This document shows positions 43,157 to 51,685 of a stretch of DNA of 61,072 bases, in pieces (position 1 is the stretch's first letter; every line of letters begins with the position of its first letter). The notes under the pieces are model-generated. The model was not told the origin of the DNA and searched no databases. It saw nothing but the letters and a program-made list of their open reading frames with translations. The position numbers and the translations under genes were made by a program. Origin of the DNA: Salegentibacter sp. R32. GTDB lineage: Bacteria; Bacteroidota; Bacteroidia; Flavobacteriales; Flavobacteriaceae. The stretch is from the NCBI RefSeq assembly GCF_008692195.1, contig NZ_RXOM01000021.1:1-61072 (forward strand), given 5' to 3'.

Positions 43157-43867
43157 ATGGTCAACAGAAAGACAGCAAAATGGATTCGAAAAGCGCACCG
43201 ATACTTGGGTATATTCCTAGGCATTCAATTCTTGATGTGGACTGTCAGCGGAATGTATTTTAGCTGGACGGATATTGATGAAATACACGGCGACCAGTTT
43301 AAAAAGGAAACACCAAAACAGACGGCTTTTTTCAATTTATTGGGAACAGCAAAATTAAACAGTGAGAAACCTATTCAAACTTTGGAATTATTGGAAATAG
43401 CCAATGAGCCGTACTATTGGATTAACGAAGCTAATTTATTTAGTGCTAAAACGGGTAATGTAAAAAAAGGTATTACTAAAGCTGAAGCAAAACAGGTAGC
43501 CAATAGATATATGCTGCCCGATTTGGAAATAAGGGGTATAAAACGAATTGAGAAAGTAGATGCACATCACGAATACCGTGGTCGTCCATTACCAGCCTAT
43601 GAGATTTCATATAAAACTCCACAAAACTTGAAGGCTTATGTCGCCATAGAAAATGGTGCATTTCAGACCGTTCGTCATAGAAACTGGCGCTGGTTCGATT
43701 TTTTGTGGATGAACCACACTATGGACTATCAAGGCAGGGACAACTTTAATACCATAATCCTGCGGGCGTTTTCATTGTTAGGGTTAATTACAGTATTAAG
43801 TGGGTTCTTACTTTGGTACATATCGTCGCCCACAATTAGAAAATTGGTTAAAAAGAAACGAAAATAA
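43157..43867 (+). CDS. PepSY domain membrane protein
   Basis: A 236-aa protein has membrane helices at both ends (LGIFLGIQFLMWTVSGMYF, about residues 17-35, and LRAFSLLGLITVLSGFLLWYI near the C-terminus). Two periplasmic PepSY-like units lie between them (ITKAEAKQVANRYM and so on). The RKAHRYLG start and the WMNHTMDYQGRDNFN segment fit the PepSY_TM family, some members of which handle iron or copper reduction. His residues in the helices might bind haem. It follows the small membrane ORFs and precedes DUF305. Confidence 0.84.
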   Translation: MVNRKTAKWIRKAHRYLGIFLGIQFLMWTVSGMYFSWTDIDEIHGDQFKKETPKQTAFFNLLGTAKLNSEKPIQTLELLEIANEPYYWINEANLFSAKTGNVKKGITKAEAKQVANRYMLPDLEIRGIKRIEKVDAHHEYRGRPLPAYEISYKTPQNLKAYVAIENGAFQTVRHRNWRWFDFLWMNHTMDYQGRDNFNTIILRAFSLLGLITVLSGFLLWYISSPTIRKLVKKKRK

Positions 43868-43889
43868 GTAACACTAAAACCAACATAAA

Positions 43890-44372
43890 ATGGAAAATTC
43901 AAATCAAAATTCAAAGAAAAACAACTACACAAAATTTGTAGGTATGCTCGTGGCATCCTTCATAGCAATGTACGTTACAATGTACTTAAACTCTTATGAA
44001 ATTGACCACGTCTATTTTAGTCTTACCCGATTTTATATGAGCTGTTTGGGTATTGCCGCTATGGCCATTATTATGTTTGTAACAATGCGTAATATGTACC
44101 AAAACAAAAAGAAAAATATAGCAATTGTTCTTGGAAGTATTGTTCTATTTGGTGGCGCGTTAGGCCTTGTGAGGGCACAGGCCCCAATTATTGGCGATGT
44201 GCTCTATATGAAAGCTATGATTCCGCATCACTCTATCGCCATTTTAACCAGTAAGCGAGCGGATATACAAGACCCGGAAGTGAAGAAATTAGCAGATGAT
44301 ATAATTAAAGCACAAGAAAAGGAAATTGCAGAAATGAAAGCAATGATTAAACGATTAGAAAATAACAAATAA
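43890..44372 (+). CDS. DUF305 domain membrane protein
   Basis: A 160-aa protein has three N-terminal membrane helices and then a DUF305 segment with the conserved MIPHHSIAILTSKRA, followed by a charged helix (AQEKEIAEMKAMIKRLENN). DUF305 proteins have a ferritin-like helical fold and His/Met ligands, and occur in copper clusters. It is 11 bases upstream of cusB. Confidence 0.86.
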   Translation: MENSNQNSKKNNYTKFVGMLVASFIAMYVTMYLNSYEIDHVYFSLTRFYMSCLGIAAMAIIMFVTMRNMYQNKKKNIAIVLGSIVLFGGALGLVRAQAPIIGDVLYMKAMIPHHSIAILTSKRADIQDPEVKKLADDIIKAQEKEIAEMKAMIKRLENNK

Positions 44373-44383
44373 AAACAAAGACA

Positions 44384-46186
44384 ATGAAAAAAAACATCAT
44401 TTATATAGGTATTGCCTTGATTGTTGGCCTTCTAGGTGGCTTTCTACTGTTCGGTGGAGATTCTACTGATAAGGCAACAAATAGTGCTAAAGACAATCAC
44501 GAACATTCAGAAGAAATTGCTACTAATCAAATGTGGACCTGCTCTATGCACCCACAGATTATGCAACCGGAACCTGGAGATTGTCCTATTTGCGGAATGG
44601 ATTTAATACCTGCTGAAGCAGGAGCAGATGGTCTTATGGCAGACCAGTTTAAAATGACAGATAATGCAATGGCATTGGCCAATATTCAAACATCCATTGT
44701 TGGTCAGGGAGAGATTGGAAATAATATCCTAAAATTATCTGGAAAGATAAAAGCCAATGAAGAATCTAATGCTGTACAGGTAACCTATTTTGGAGGTAGA
44801 ATAGAACAATTATATGTTAATTCTACTGGAGAACGTGTAGGCGCAGGCCAGCGCTTGGCTACGATATATTCGCCAGACTTGGTTGCAGCACAGCAAGAAT
44901 TGCTTACCGCATCATCCTTAAAAGAGTCGCAACCAGAATTATATAAGGCTGTAAAAAACAAGCTTAAATTATGGAAACTTTCAGAAAAGCAAATTAATGC
45001 CATAGAAGCTGCTGGAAAAGTGCAAGAATATTTTCCGGTTTTTGCTACAGTTTCAGGAACAGTGACCCATAAAATGGTAGAAGAAGGTGACTATGTAAAA
45101 CAAGGACAGCCCTTATATAAAATAGCCAACCTCAATACGGTTTGGGCAGAATTAGATGCCTATGAGAATCAGATTGCTTCCTTGAAAGTTGGTCAAACCA
45201 TTAAAGTGACTACCAATGCGTATCGCAATGAAGTATTTGATGCAAAAGTTTCATTTATTGACCCTTTATTAAATTCTTCTACACGTACCGTCGTAGTTAG
45301 AGCAGTACTTAATAATAAGAACGACCTATTTAAACCAGGTATGTTTGTCGAAGGTAAAATTGAAGGTGCTCAAGAAAGCACTTCAAGTAAAATAACAGTT
45401 CCTGCTACAGCTGTGATGTGGACTGGTGAACGTTCTGTAGTTTATATTAAAACTAATCCTAACGAAGCTGTTTTTGAAATGAGAGAGGTCTTACTCGGTA
45501 ATGCCAATGGAGACACCTATACCATAATTGAAGGTCTTCAAAATGGTGATGAAGTGGTAACTAATGGCACGTTTACAGTAGATGCTGCTGCACAATTACA
45601 AGGCAAAAAATCTATGATGAACACTGCTGGTGGCAAAACAATGACCGGTCACGAAGGGCATTTAGGTATGCAAGGAAACAATTCTGATGATAGTAAGGGG
45701 AATACTGACCATTCAGAAATGAAAGAAAGGATAGCTGTTTCAAACAAATTTCAAGGCCAGTTAAAACAGGTGTTTGAGGATTATATTCTTTTGAAAGATG
45801 CTTTGGTTAATGATGATGCCAAAAGTGCACAGCAAGCAGGAAAACAAATAATACAATCCCTGAAAAATGTAGATATGAAGTTGTTGTCTGATGAAAAAGC
45901 ACATAACCATTGGATGACCATTCAGAAGGAATTAAATACTTCGGCAAATGCTATTTCAAGTAATACGGATATTTCAAAACAAAGAGGGCATTTTAAGCAT
46001 TTGTCTGCGCATATGATAAGTAGTGTACAGCTCTTTGGGGTCAATGAAAATGTTTATATCCAGTTTTGTCCAATGGCAGACAATAATAAGGGAGCGTACT
46101 GGATAAGTTTAGAGGAAGAAGTCCGTAACCCATATTATGGCGAAGCAATGTTAACCTGTGGTGAGGTTAGAGATACGTTAAAATAA
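44384..46186 (+). CDS. cusB: CusB-type RND adaptor with metal-binding N-terminus and C-terminal DUF3347
   Basis: This is a 600-aa periplasmic adaptor. Domains in order: an N-terminal membrane anchor (IIYIGIALIVGLLGGFLLF); a heavy-metal-binding domain MWTCSMHP...GDCPICGMD (Cys53, Cys67, Cys70); the barrel-sandwich, helical hairpin and beta-barrel of the adaptor family (residues 95-420); and from about residue 450 a DUF3347 domain with QFCPMADNN and MLTCGEV. It links CusA to the outer-membrane duct and loads metal. The fusion to DUF3347 joins in one chain what also exists as two separate genes just upstream. cusB is separated from cusA and the TolC-type gene by about 6.5 kb. Confidence 0.9.
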   Translation: MKKNIIYIGIALIVGLLGGFLLFGGDSTDKATNSAKDNHEHSEEIATNQMWTCSMHPQIMQPEPGDCPICGMDLIPAEAGADGLMADQFKMTDNAMALANIQTSIVGQGEIGNNILKLSGKIKANEESNAVQVTYFGGRIEQLYVNSTGERVGAGQRLATIYSPDLVAAQQELLTASSLKESQPELYKAVKNKLKLWKLSEKQINAIEAAGKVQEYFPVFATVSGTVTHKMVEEGDYVKQGQPLYKIANLNTVWAELDAYENQIASLKVGQTIKVTTNAYRNEVFDAKVSFIDPLLNSSTRTVVVRAVLNNKNDLFKPGMFVEGKIEGAQESTSSKITVPATAVMWTGERSVVYIKTNPNEAVFEMREVLLGNANGDTYTIIEGLQNGDEVVTNGTFTVDAAAQLQGKKSMMNTAGGKTMTGHEGHLGMQGNNSDDSKGNTDHSEMKERIAVSNKFQGQLKQVFEDYILLKDALVNDDAKSAQQAGKQIIQSLKNVDMKLLSDEKAHNHWMTIQKELNTSANAISSNTDISKQRGHFKHLSAHMISSVQLFGVNENVYIQFCPMADNNKGAYWISLEEEVRNPYYGEAMLTCGEVRDTLK

Positions 46187-46250
46187 TCAGGGTTAGAGTT
46201 AATTGGTAAAAGCGGATTCTTCAGCCTTTAATATTTTAAAGAGGAGAAAG

Positions 46251-46433
46251 ATGATGAGTGAAAGTAGAAGAAATAGAAGAAAAAACAAGAAAAATACATA
46301 TAAACAGAAAAATCCGATTACAAAAAAAGATAAGGTTATCGGAATTTCAGCGATGATAGGATTATTTATTGCTGCTGTAATACTAATCATATATCTAAAT
46401 TTAGATTTTATTAGGCATTTTTTCAACCTATGA
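46251..46433 (+). CDS. Basic single-helix membrane protein, 60 aa
   Basis: The best start is ATG 46251, after the purine-rich GAGGAGAAAG; an earlier frame opens at 46203. The product starts MMSESRRNRRKNKKN, is very basic for 25 residues, and then forms a membrane helix (IGISAMIGLFIAAVILIIYL). The last codons overlap the start of the HMA-AraC gene by 4 bases. No family is recognised. Confidence 0.55.
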   Translation: MMSESRRNRRKNKKNTYKQKNPITKKDKVIGISAMIGLFIAAVILIIYLNLDFIRHFFNL

Positions 46434-46996
46434 ATAATACCATCCACATTAAAAATATGGTCTGTCCGAGATGTATATCCGCAGTTTCCCAAATTTTGGT
46501 AGGATTGAACATTGATTACAAAGCTGTCAAGTTAGGAGAAGTAGAATTGGTTTCGATGCTCAATGAATTCGAAAAAAAATCTTTGCAAAAAAAGCTACAA
46601 AATGCAGGATTTAGTTTGATTGACGACCGTAAAAGTCTGCTTATCGAGCAAATGAAAAATTTGGTAATTGAGAAAATACATTATTCCAATGAAAAGACCG
46701 AATTAAAATGGGCAGATATTGTTACTGGCGAACTTAACTTGGATTACAAATATTTAAGTTCCCTATTCTCGTCAGTAGAAAGCATCACGTTTGAGCAATA
46801 TATCATCAACCAAAAAATTGAACGAGTAAAAGAACTTATTGTTTATGATGAATTAACCTTGAGTGAAATAGCCTTTAAAATGAATTACAGTAGTGTTGCT
46901 TATTTAAGCAATCAGTTTAAAAAGCTAACAGGAATGACACCTTCGGAATTTAAAAAAAGCACTAATAAGAACCGTAAACCTTTGGATGAGATTTAA
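46430..46996 (+). CDS. HMA-like domain fused to AraC-type DNA-binding domain (copy 2)
   Basis: A 188-aa regulator begins MNNTIHIKNMVCPRCISAV, with the metal site at Cys12 and Cys15. The C-terminal 100 residues form the AraC/XylS double helix-turn-helix (LSEIAFKMNYSSVAYLSNQFKKLTGMTPSEF). It has the same layout and length as the protein at 30963, with clear but moderate similarity, so the two are paralogues. It lies at the end of the efflux array and overlaps a small membrane protein gene by 4 bases. The likely targets are the cus-type promoters of this island. Confidence 0.84.
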   Translation: MNNTIHIKNMVCPRCISAVSQILVGLNIDYKAVKLGEVELVSMLNEFEKKSLQKKLQNAGFSLIDDRKSLLIEQMKNLVIEKIHYSNEKTELKWADIVTGELNLDYKYLSSLFSSVESITFEQYIINQKIERVKELIVYDELTLSEIAFKMNYSSVAYLSNQFKKLTGMTPSEFKKSTNKNRKPLDEI

Positions 46997-47078
46997 GGGT
47001 TTTTACCATTATAAGTGGGATATTTTAAATCTATGGATAATATAACGAGTTACTAATAAACTGAATTGAGATATCAAA

Positions 47079-47726
47079 ATGAAATTAGACAGAAAGAAAC
47101 ATTGGGATACAGTTTACCAAACTAAAAATCCAGACCAGGTAAGTTGGACGCAAGAAATACCAAAAACTTCACTGAAGTTTATACGTTCGTTCAAACTAAA
47201 TAAAAAGGCAAAAATTATAGACATTGGTGGTGGCGACAGTAAACTTGTTGACTATTTACTCAAGGAAGGGTATAATAACATTACTGTACTTGATATTTCA
47301 GAAAAAGCAATTGCGAAAGCTAAAAAAAGACTGGGAGAAAAGGCAAGTAAAGTAAATTGGATTGTAAGCGACATTGCCGAATTTGAACCAGATACATCTT
47401 TCGATGTTTGGCACGACAGAGCAACTTTTCATTTTCTTACAACAGATGACCAGATTAAAAAATATACTAACATAGCGACAAAATTTGTAAGAGGTTATTT
47501 AATAATAGGAACCTTTTCACAAAACGGACCAAAAAAATGTAGCGGACTTGAAATAAAACAATACAATGAAGAGGAATTAACATCGGAATTAAAAAAAGGA
47601 TTTGACAAAATTCGCTGTGTATCAGAGGACCACACAACACCATTCAACACCATACAGAATTTTCTGTTTTGTAGTTTTAAAAGACAATTAACTGTAAAGC
47701 CAGCAATACCTTCACCTACAAGCTAA
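47079..47726 (+). CDS. Class I SAM-dependent methyltransferase
   Basis: A 215-aa enzyme has the SAM-binding motif AKIIDIGGGDSKLVDYLL near residue 46 and the acidic post-II position in NITVLDISEKA. The N-terminal HWDTVYQTKNPDQVSWTQ is typical of a broad TehB/thiopurine-like group that methylates small molecules, including chalcogen or metalloid species in some cases. Its substrate here is unknown. It lies alone between the regulator and the mercury operon, on the same strand as both. Confidence 0.8.
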   Translation: MKLDRKKHWDTVYQTKNPDQVSWTQEIPKTSLKFIRSFKLNKKAKIIDIGGGDSKLVDYLLKEGYNNITVLDISEKAIAKAKKRLGEKASKVNWIVSDIAEFEPDTSFDVWHDRATFHFLTTDDQIKKYTNIATKFVRGYLIIGTFSQNGPKKCSGLEIKQYNEEELTSELKKGFDKIRCVSEDHTTPFNTIQNFLFCSFKRQLTVKPAIPSPTS

Positions 47727-47823
47727 AAGAACAGATGTACAATTCGGTAGTTTTAGTTTTTGCAAAACACAAATCAAAACAAAAGGAACATAATGATCAA
47801 AATTTACATATCATTCTTTTTTG

Positions 47824-47864
47824 TATTTAAGTATTTGCTTAAATAAGAAATAATTGTAACTTTG
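47824..47864 (+). promoter_or_regulatory. ArsR operator overlapping the mer promoter
   Basis: TATTTAAG-TATTTG-CTTAAATA (47824-47845) is a perfect inverted repeat with 8-bp arms. The -33 TTG (47835-47837) lies within its centre, and the -7 box TAACTTTG (47857-47864) follows after 19 nt, an almost ideal Bacteroidota promoter. The arsR ATG is 5 bases after the box. An ArsR-class repressor bound here would block polymerase directly. Confidence 0.75.
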
Positions 47865-47868
47865 CCTT

Positions 47869-48243
47869 ATGAAAAATAATTCTTGCATAAGACAACAGGC
47901 AGATATTGAACAGATAAACCGTTGTAAAAAGACAGTTTCAGAATTAAATGAATCGTTTGACTATTTGGCAAATGGACTTTCTTTAGTCGGAAATAATGTT
48001 CGGCTAAAAATTCTTTACCTACTCTTTGAGGAGAAACGACTTTGCGTTTGCGACTTAAGTGATATTCTCGAAATGAATATTTCTGCTATCTCTCAACATT
48101 TGAGAAAAATGAAGGACAGAAATTTATTGGAAACCGAAAGAGATGCTCAAACGATTTTTTACTCACTAACCCCTGAATATTCAACATTATTAAATCCGTT
48201 TTTTGAAATACTCGATAAAAACAAAGTTTTAGAAACGATATGA
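47869..48243 (+). CDS. ArsR/SmtB-family metalloregulator
   Basis: A 124-aa winged helix-turn-helix repressor. RLKILYLLFEEKRLCVCDLSDIL carries the metal site CVC (Cys59, Cys61) in helix alpha3, and further Cys at residues 6 and 19 near the N-terminus could complete a CadC-like site for Hg, Cd or Pb. The recognition helix is MNISAISQHLRKMKDRNLLE. It is the first gene of the mer operon and overlaps the MerT-MerP gene start by 4 bases (ATGA), so it likely represses its own operon. Confidence 0.9.
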   Translation: MKNNSCIRQQADIEQINRCKKTVSELNESFDYLANGLSLVGNNVRLKILYLLFEEKRLCVCDLSDILEMNISAISQHLRKMKDRNLLETERDAQTIFYSLTPEYSTLLNPFFEILDKNKVLETI

Positions 48244-48854
48244 AACGTGAGAACAAATTAATTGGTGCAGGTTTACTTGCTGCTATTACAGCTTCATTAT
48301 GTTGTATTACACCCGTTTTGGCTTTAATCGCTGGAACAAGTGGAATTGCCTCAACATTTTCTTGGCTTGAGCCTTTTAGACCTTATCTAATCGGGCTAAC
48401 AATTTTAGTGCTCGGCTTTGCTTGGTATCAAAAACTAAAACCTCAAAAAGAAATCGATTGTGAATGCGATACGGACGACCTGCCTGCCGGTAAGGAAGGA
48501 AAACCAAAATTTATACAATCAAAAAAGTTTTTAGGAATTGTAACTGTATTTGCAATTATAATGCTGGCATTTCCATATTATTCATTCATTTTTTATCCAG
48601 ATAATAAAAAAGAAGTAGTCATTGTAAACCAATCAAATATTCAAACTGTAAACTTTAATGTTCAAGGAATGACTTGTGCTGGGTGTGAAGAAAGCATAAA
48701 ACACGCTGTAAATGAATTGGACGGTATTATAAATGTAACACCTTCGTATGAAAAGGGAAATGCCATCGTAGAGTTTGATAAGTCTAAAACCTCTAAAGTA
48801 GCTATTGAAAAGGCAATTAATTCAACAGGATACAAAGTTATAAAAGATAAATAA
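48240..48854 (+). CDS. merTP: MerT-MerP fusion, mercuric ion importer (copy 1)
   Basis: This 204-aa protein joins MerT-like membrane helices (paired Cys21-Cys22 in TASLCCITPVLALI, then two more helices) to a C-terminal MerP-like HMA domain with GMTCAGC (Cys146, Cys149). It brings Hg2+ from the periplasm through the membrane to cytosolic MerA. A linker between helices 2 and 3 carries DCECDTDD, a further Cys pair. The fusion form is usual in Bacteroidota. It is the second gene of the mer operon. Confidence 0.88.
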   Translation: MKRENKLIGAGLLAAITASLCCITPVLALIAGTSGIASTFSWLEPFRPYLIGLTILVLGFAWYQKLKPQKEIDCECDTDDLPAGKEGKPKFIQSKKFLGIVTVFAIIMLAFPYYSFIFYPDNKKEVVIVNQSNIQTVNFNVQGMTCAGCEESIKHAVNELDGIINVTPSYEKGNAIVEFDKSKTSKVAIEKAINSTGYKVIKDK

Positions 48855-48871
48855 ACGCAAAATTACCCATT

Positions 48872-49213
48872 ATGAAAAAACTATCAATAGTGCCTATTTT
48901 GGCTTTAATGCTGTTTTCTTTTCAGGCCAAATCACAAAGCAAGGAGGTTACAAATCAAGTTGTGGAAGTAGCTTCAAAGAAACATAATGCAATCACGGTG
49001 AAATTTAAAATTACAGGCATTACTTGTGCTGGTTGTTCCAATGCTATTTATAATGCATTAAAGGAAGTAGATGGTGTTTTGGAACATTCGGTTGAATACC
49101 CTGGAGATATTGCTGTTATTGAGTTTGATGGTTCAAAAACAAGTATCAAAGCCCTAAAACTTATCATAGAAAAGAAAGGGTTTAAGGCCGAAGTAATTAA
49201 AGGGAAGGTCTAA
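48872..49213 (+). CDS. Exported HMA-domain protein (MerP-like)
   Basis: A 113-aa protein has a signal peptide (LSIVPILALMLFSFQAKSQ) and one HMA domain with GITCAGCSNAIY. It would bind Hg2+ or Cu+ in the periplasm and hand it to MerTP or to efflux. It lies 17 bases after merTP and 29 before merA. It is a second periplasmic metal binder beside the MerP domain of the fusion. Confidence 0.85.
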   Translation: MKKLSIVPILALMLFSFQAKSQSKEVTNQVVEVASKKHNAITVKFKITGITCAGCSNAIYNALKEVDGVLEHSVEYPGDIAVIEFDGSKTSIKALKLIIEKKGFKAEVIKGKV

Positions 49214-49242
49214 TTTTTAATAAGTAAACAGTACCGATTTCA

Positions 49243-50949
49243 ATGAAAAATACAGCTAAAATGAAAATCAAAATGCCTCAAAATAGAGAAACCATTACAT
49301 TGGAAATCGAGGGTATGACCTGTGAAGGTTGTGCAACACATATCGAAAAGGATATGAACGCAACTGAAGGAGTTTTAAGTTCCACAGTTAACCACGAAAC
49401 CGGAAAAGGCGAATTTAATTTTGATGCTGATAAGATGAGTAAGGCAAATGTAATAGATGCTATAAACAGCGTTGGTGATTATTCGGTTGTAAATAATGTC
49501 GACGAGGAAGAGGTTTCCGCTGTAAATTCCAAAGGCCAAAATAAATTCGATTTAATAATTATTGGTGGTGGTTCAGCTGCATTTTCAGCAGCCATTAAAG
49601 CTGAAGGTTTAGGGCTCACAACACTTATGGTAAATGCAGGATTAGATTTTGGTGGCACTTGCGTAAATGTGGGTTGTGTACCGTCTAAAAACCTTATTCG
49701 GGCTGCCGAAACGGTACGTCTCGCTACGCATTCCAATTTTAAGGGTATAAAACCTAGAGGAGCAGACATTGATTTTACACAAATCATAAAAGATAAAAAA
49801 GCATTGGTTGCTTCACTTCAGCAACAAAAATATATGGATGTGGTAAGTGATTTTGAAAACCTGATAATGCGTACAGGTTGGGCTGAACTTGTTGATAATA
49901 AAACAATCCTTGTGGATGGAAAAGACACCTACACAGCAACCAACATTCTAATGGCAACAGGAGCAACTACCAATATTCCAAATATTGAAGGACTGAATGA
50001 GGTTGGTTATTTAACCAATGTGACCTTGTTCGATTTAGAGGAAAAACCTGAAAGTTTGACCATTATGGGAGCTGGTTATATTGGTTTGGAAATTGCGATG
50101 GCTTACAACAGATTGGGTGTAAAAGTACGTATCATTGAATTTACCGACAGGCCATTACGCAGTCAAACAAAAGATATTACAGATGTTTTGGTAGAACAAA
50201 TGAATAGTGAAGGAATTGAAATCCTTCCAAACTTTAGAGCTTTTAAATTTGAAAAGAAAGGTAACGATACAATTATTCATTGTAATTGTCCTGATGGTTC
50301 CACAACTCAAATTGTTGAAAAAGGACATATTGTGGTGGCTACAGGGACGAAGCCTAACACCTCTAATTTAGGGCTTGAGAATATTGGCCTAAAGTTAACA
50401 GAAAGCGGCCATATTATTGTAAATGAAAAGATGGAAACCAATATTTCCAATATTTATGCAGCAGGCGACGTCACCATTACACCGGCATTTGTTTATACAG
50501 CAGCAACCGAAGGTAGTACAGCAGTGAACAATGCGTTTTCATCAACAAAAACAAGTATTGATTATTCATCATTACCTTGGGTAGTATTTACAGACCCTCA
50601 AATCGCAGGAGCAGGTATAGATGAAATTGAAGCAGAAAAAAAGGAAATTCCTTTTGAAGTCAGTAAACTTGATTTAATTCACGTTCCAAGAGCCTTGGCA
50701 GCTCAAGATACCAGAGGGTTCATAAAACTGATACGCAACACTGAAACCGATAAATTAATAGGCGCAAGAGTAGTTGCACTTGAAGGTGGTGAACTGATAC
50801 AACAATTGAGTATGGCTATTAAATTTGGAATCACTGTAAAAGATTTAGCAGAAAGCTTTTATCCATATTTAACTTTAGGAGAATCTGTTAAACTGGCAGC
50901 GATTACCTTTGGGAAAGATGTTTCCAAATTAAGTTGCTGCGCGAGTTAA
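49243..50949 (+). CDS. merA: Mercuric reductase MerA
   Basis: This is a 568-aa flavoprotein. An N-terminal HMA domain (GMTCEGC, Cys27 and Cys30) is followed by the pyridine-nucleotide-disulfide reductase core: FAD motif IIIGGGSAAFSAAIKA, the redox pair in GGTCVNVGCVPSK (Cys140, Cys145), the NADPH motif IMGAGYIGLEIAMAY, and the dimer domain ending in LSCCAS, whose Cys565-Cys566 pair hands Hg2+ to the partner active site. All hallmarks are intact. It reduces Hg2+ to Hg0 in the cytosol with NADPH. Met codon 7 is an alternative start. Confidence 0.95.
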   Translation: MKNTAKMKIKMPQNRETITLEIEGMTCEGCATHIEKDMNATEGVLSSTVNHETGKGEFNFDADKMSKANVIDAINSVGDYSVVNNVDEEEVSAVNSKGQNKFDLIIIGGGSAAFSAAIKAEGLGLTTLMVNAGLDFGGTCVNVGCVPSKNLIRAAETVRLATHSNFKGIKPRGADIDFTQIIKDKKALVASLQQQKYMDVVSDFENLIMRTGWAELVDNKTILVDGKDTYTATNILMATGATTNIPNIEGLNEVGYLTNVTLFDLEEKPESLTIMGAGYIGLEIAMAYNRLGVKVRIIEFTDRPLRSQTKDITDVLVEQMNSEGIEILPNFRAFKFEKKGNDTIIHCNCPDGSTTQIVEKGHIVVATGTKPNTSNLGLENIGLKLTESGHIIVNEKMETNISNIYAAGDVTITPAFVYTAATEGSTAVNNAFSSTKTSIDYSSLPWVVFTDPQIAGAGIDEIEAEKKEIPFEVSKLDLIHVPRALAAQDTRGFIKLIRNTETDKLIGARVVALEGGELIQQLSMAIKFGITVKDLAESFYPYLTLGESVKLAAITFGKDVSKLSCCAS

Positions 50950-50958
50950 GTTTGAGTT

Positions 50959-51345
50959 ATGAAAGGAGAACAGTACAAATTACCTACTGATTTAATCTTG
51001 GATATTAAATCCAGATTAAAAACTTTGAGTGGTCAAATAAACGGCATTGTTAAAATGCTTGATGAAGGAAAGGACCCCGAACAAATAAACATACAGTTCA
51101 GATCCATTGATAAGGGGATTCAAAAAGCACATTACTTACTGCTGGATGAAGTCTATCGAAAAGCACTTGCTATTGGAATTGTAAAGGCCGTGGACTCTTG
51201 CCCAGGAAATTGTGGCAATGAAGATAAAATTGAATATTTAAAAAGTGAATTCCCCAATTTGGAATTATCCGATTTGACCAATCGCTTAAAAGAAATCCAA
51301 ACTATTGAAACCAGATTAAAAAACTACAACGAAAAAAAAGGTTAA
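50959..51345 (+). CDS. CsoR/FrmR-like regulator lacking canonical copper ligands
   Basis: A 128-aa all-helical protein. The helix 1 pattern RLKTLSGQINGIVKMLDEG matches CsoR (RLKTVRGHLDGIVRML in Mycobacterium tuberculosis). Aligned against that protein, its three copper ligands Cys36, His61 and Cys65 fall on Pro40, Val65 and Ala69 here, so they are absent. A different pair, Cys81 and Cys85 (SCPGNCG), lies in the loop after helix 2 or 3. It may sense mercury or a thiol signal. It follows merA by 9 bases and ends before the thioredoxin-like gene, which has its own promoter-like element. Confidence 0.82.
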   Translation: MKGEQYKLPTDLILDIKSRLKTLSGQINGIVKMLDEGKDPEQINIQFRSIDKGIQKAHYLLLDEVYRKALAIGIVKAVDSCPGNCGNEDKIEYLKSEFPNLELSDLTNRLKEIQTIETRLKNYNEKKG

Positions 51346-51413
51346 AAAAAGTTTGGTGACCCCCTACCTCACGTTCTCATCTTTGTTCCATTATTAATTT
51401 AAACTTAAATAAG

Positions 51414-51683
51414 ATGAAACGACAAATCGAGATTTTTACAGCAGGTTGCCCGGTATGCGAGCCTGTGGTGCAATTAGTAAAAGAGACAGCAGGAAAGGAC
51501 TGCGAAATCACACTTCATAATCTGTCCGAGCAATGCGAAAGTAAAATCTGTGTTTCAAAAATGAAGGAATATGGGGTTACAAGAGTTCCCGCCATTGCTG
51601 TGGACGGAAAACTACTGAATTGCTGCACCAACATCGAAATCACAAAAGAGGATTTGGTAAACGCGGGAATAGGAAGTTGTTAG
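51414..51683 (+). CDS. Thioredoxin-fold small protein of the mer operon
   Basis: An 89-aa protein has the redox motif GCPVCEPV near the N-terminus (Cys15, Cys18) and the cis-Pro segment RVPAIAVDGKL. It has further Cys in EQCESKICVSK, LNCC and the last residue. It has no signal peptide, so it is cytosolic; a role in passing Hg2+ or repairing thiols is plausible. Its stop is two bases before the second MerT-MerP start, so the genes are coupled. Confidence 0.82.
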   Translation: MKRQIEIFTAGCPVCEPVVQLVKETAGKDCEITLHNLSEQCESKICVSKMKEYGVTRVPAIAVDGKLLNCCTNIEITKEDLVNAGIGSC

Positions 51684-51685
51684 GT

